From Thiofilum flexile DSM 14609 (GTDB lineage Bacteria > Pseudomonadota > Gammaproteobacteria > Thiotrichales > Thiotrichaceae): a stretch of 64,000 nucleotides of DNA. Shown here piece after piece: positions 62,664 through 64,000 of this stretch. The translations under genes and the position numbers were made by a program. The stretch spans positions 62,001 to 126,000 of the forward strand of contig NZ_KB904746.1 of the NCBI RefSeq assembly GCF_000380185.1, read 5' to 3'. The notes below the pieces were generated by a model, which was not told the DNA's origin, searched no databases, and saw only the letters and a list, made by a program, of their open reading frames with translations. Position 1 is the first letter of the stretch; each line of letters begins with the position of its first letter.

Positions 62664-64000
62664 TTACATCCTGAATACGCCAAAAGGCGTCTCTTCAATC
62701 GGGGCATTGAGGGCGGTAGATAAACCTAGTGCCAATACGCGACGGGTATCTTTGGGGTCAATAATCCCATCATCCCAGAGGCGAGCACTAGCATAATACG
62801 GGTGTCCTTGGTTTTCATATTGCTCACGTAGGGGGCGCTCAAATTCGGCTTGCTCTTCTGCACTCCAACTTTTACCTTGAGCCTCTAAGGTATCACTGCG
62901 TACTTGGCTCAATACTTTTGCGGCTTGCTCTCCACCCATGACTGAAATACGGGCATTCGGCCACATCCATAAAAATCGTGCCCCATAGGCTCGTCCACAC
63001 ATAGCATAGTTACCCGCTCCAAAACTCCCGCCAATAATCACGGTGAATTTAGGGACTTTGGCACAGGCTACTGCTGTCACCATTTTGGCACCGTCTTTAG
63101 CAATCCCACCCTGTTCGGCCTTCTTACCGACCATAAAACCGGTAATATTTTGTAAAAAAACCAGTGGGATTTTGCGCTGAGCGCACAGTTCGATGAAATG
63201 TGCTCCTTTGAGTGCTGACTCTGAAAACAAAATACCATTATTAGCTACTATCCCGACTGGATAGCCATGAATATGAGCAAAGCCACAGATCAGGGTACTA
63301 CCATAGAGTTTTTTAAATTCATCAAACTCACTACCATCCACTAGGCGTGCAATCACCTCACGACTATCAAAGGGCTTACGGGCATCGGTAGGAATAAGGC
63401 CATATAACTCTGCTGATGAGTACAAGGGATCACGCGGCGGCTTTAGCGCTATAGTAGGCTTTTTGACCCGATTCAGATGAGTGACCATCTCACGCACCAT
63501 AGAGAGTGCATGGGTATCATTTAAAGCATAATAATCAGCAACCCCTGAAATACGGGCATGGGTATCAGCACCCCCTAGCTCTTCGGCACTGACGACTTCC
63601 CCCGTTGCCGCGCGTACTAGCGGTGGGCCACCTAGAAAGATAGTCCCTTGCTCTTTGACAATAATGCTTTGATCACACATAGCAGGCACATAGGCACCTC
63701 CTGCCGTACAAGACCCCATCACGACCGCAATTTGTGGAATACCTAAAGCAGACATCGTGGCTTGATTATAAAAAATGCGCCCAAAGTGTTCTCGATCTGG
63801 AAAAACCTCATCTTGTAGGGGCAAAAAGGCCCCACCAGAATCGACCAAATAAATACAGGGTAAGTGATTTTCAAGGGCTATCGCTTGAGCACGTAAATGC
63901 TTTTTGACAGTCAAAGGGAAGTAAGTCCCACCTTTTACGGTGGCATCATTGGCTACCACCATACACTCTTGCCCACTTACACGGCCAATGCCGATAATAA
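62664..64000 (-). CDS. mccB: Methylcrotonyl-CoA carboxylase, carboxyltransferase beta subunit (5' part outside window)
   Basis: Transfers the carboxyl group from biotin to methylcrotonyl-CoA. The frame is open to the window edge ([18 protein letters not shown]), so the Met at 63962 is internal, and about 90 residues are missing. [20 protein letters not shown] and [19 protein letters not shown] are the acyl-CoA and oxyanion-hole blocks, [20 protein letters not shown] the biotin site, and GGEQAAKVL the C-terminal one. First gene seen of the leucine catabolic operon. Confidence 0.96.
   Translation of the reverse strand, partial: IIGIGRVSGQECMVVANDATVKGGTYFPLTVKKHLRAQAIALENHLPCIYLVDSGGAFLPLQDEVFPDREHFGRIFYNQATMSALGIPQIAVVMGSCTAGGAYVPAMCDQSIIVKEQGTIFLGGPPLVRAATGEVVSAEELGGADTHARISGVADYYALNDTHALSMVREMVTHLNRVKKPTIALKPPRDPLYSSAELYGLIPTDARKPFDSREVIARLVDGSEFDEFKKLYGSTLICGFAHIHGYPVGIVANNGILFSESALKGAHFIELCAQRKIPLVFLQNITGFMVGKKAEQGGIAKDGAKMVTAVACAKVPKFTVIIGGSFGAGNYAMCGRAYGARFLWMWPNARISVMGGEQAAKVLSQVRSDTLEAQGKSWSAEEQAEFERPLREQYENQGHPYYASARLWDDGIIDPKDTRRVLALGLSTALNAPIEETPFGVFRM

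Noticed and set aside
62653-62707. Longer MccA start at 62707
   Set aside because: Adds 18 non-conserved residues overlapping mcc[12 protein letters not shown] directly after the ATG at 62653 is the family start.

Overview
The window reads as a chromosomal segment of a gammaproteobacterium with moderately low GC. Gene content (lptFG, qmcA/nfeD pair, pilU, rluB, argS, yjgA next to ilvD, hemW, caspase-like and ankyrin proteins, leucine catabolism) and many tyrosine/threonine-rich low-complexity proteins fit a filamentous sulfur bacterium of the Thiothrix/Thiolinea/Thiofilum type. That assignment is inference from gene content; no rRNA or other marker is present.

Layout. 1-1638: a divergent type II restriction-modification pair, the methylase cut by the window edge. 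1900-3658: nsrR-hmp nitric oxide detoxification with a palindromic NsrR operator. 3784-7580: the methyl cycle metK, ahcY-metF, with one SAH riboswitch before metK and a second before ahcY. 7802-9662: an AT-rich accessory pair (unknown protein plus XRE/ImmA peptidase). 9792-20739: transport and envelope genes (MATE-like flippase, GST, SPFH/NfeD, cystine-type ABC importer, MltA, Atm1-like ABC exporter, RluB). 21011-22667: an AT-rich three-gene operon (dual-OB, DUF488, DUF4326), the best candidate for an undescribed nucleotide- or nucleic acid-centred system. 22813-27808: housekeeping and thiol redox genes (gmk, gloB, gor, hybrid peroxiredoxin-glutaredoxin). 28355-29911: a protein with five near-identical 45-residue repeats. 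30046-45913: hemW, ankyrin protein, lptFG, a large exported protein, rpiA, ilvA, pilU, argS and others.

45941-51835 is the most unusual region. An operon encodes a caspase/SUMF1-like protein, an ECF-type sigma factor and its probable anti-sigma factor. Beside it lie three tandem paralogues of a Gly/Ser/Tyr-rich protein. All three have the same leader and an identical bipartite promoter-like element (TGAC-like, then CGTTTATCC, 16-nt spacer), the spacing expected for an ECF sigma factor. The tandem array carries duplication scars: a remnant of the caspase gene start lies between copies, and the middle copy has a frameshifted, decayed C-terminus. I infer a regulon in which the caspase-linked sigma factor drives the tyrosine-rich proteins.

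51890-64000: yjgA-ilvD, a roughly 1-kb foreign-looking insert flanked by imperfect 32-bp direct repeats that interrupts a small membrane-protein gene, a SNF2 helicase/SWIM protein pair, and the leucine catabolic genes mvaB-mccA-mccB (last one cut by the window edge).
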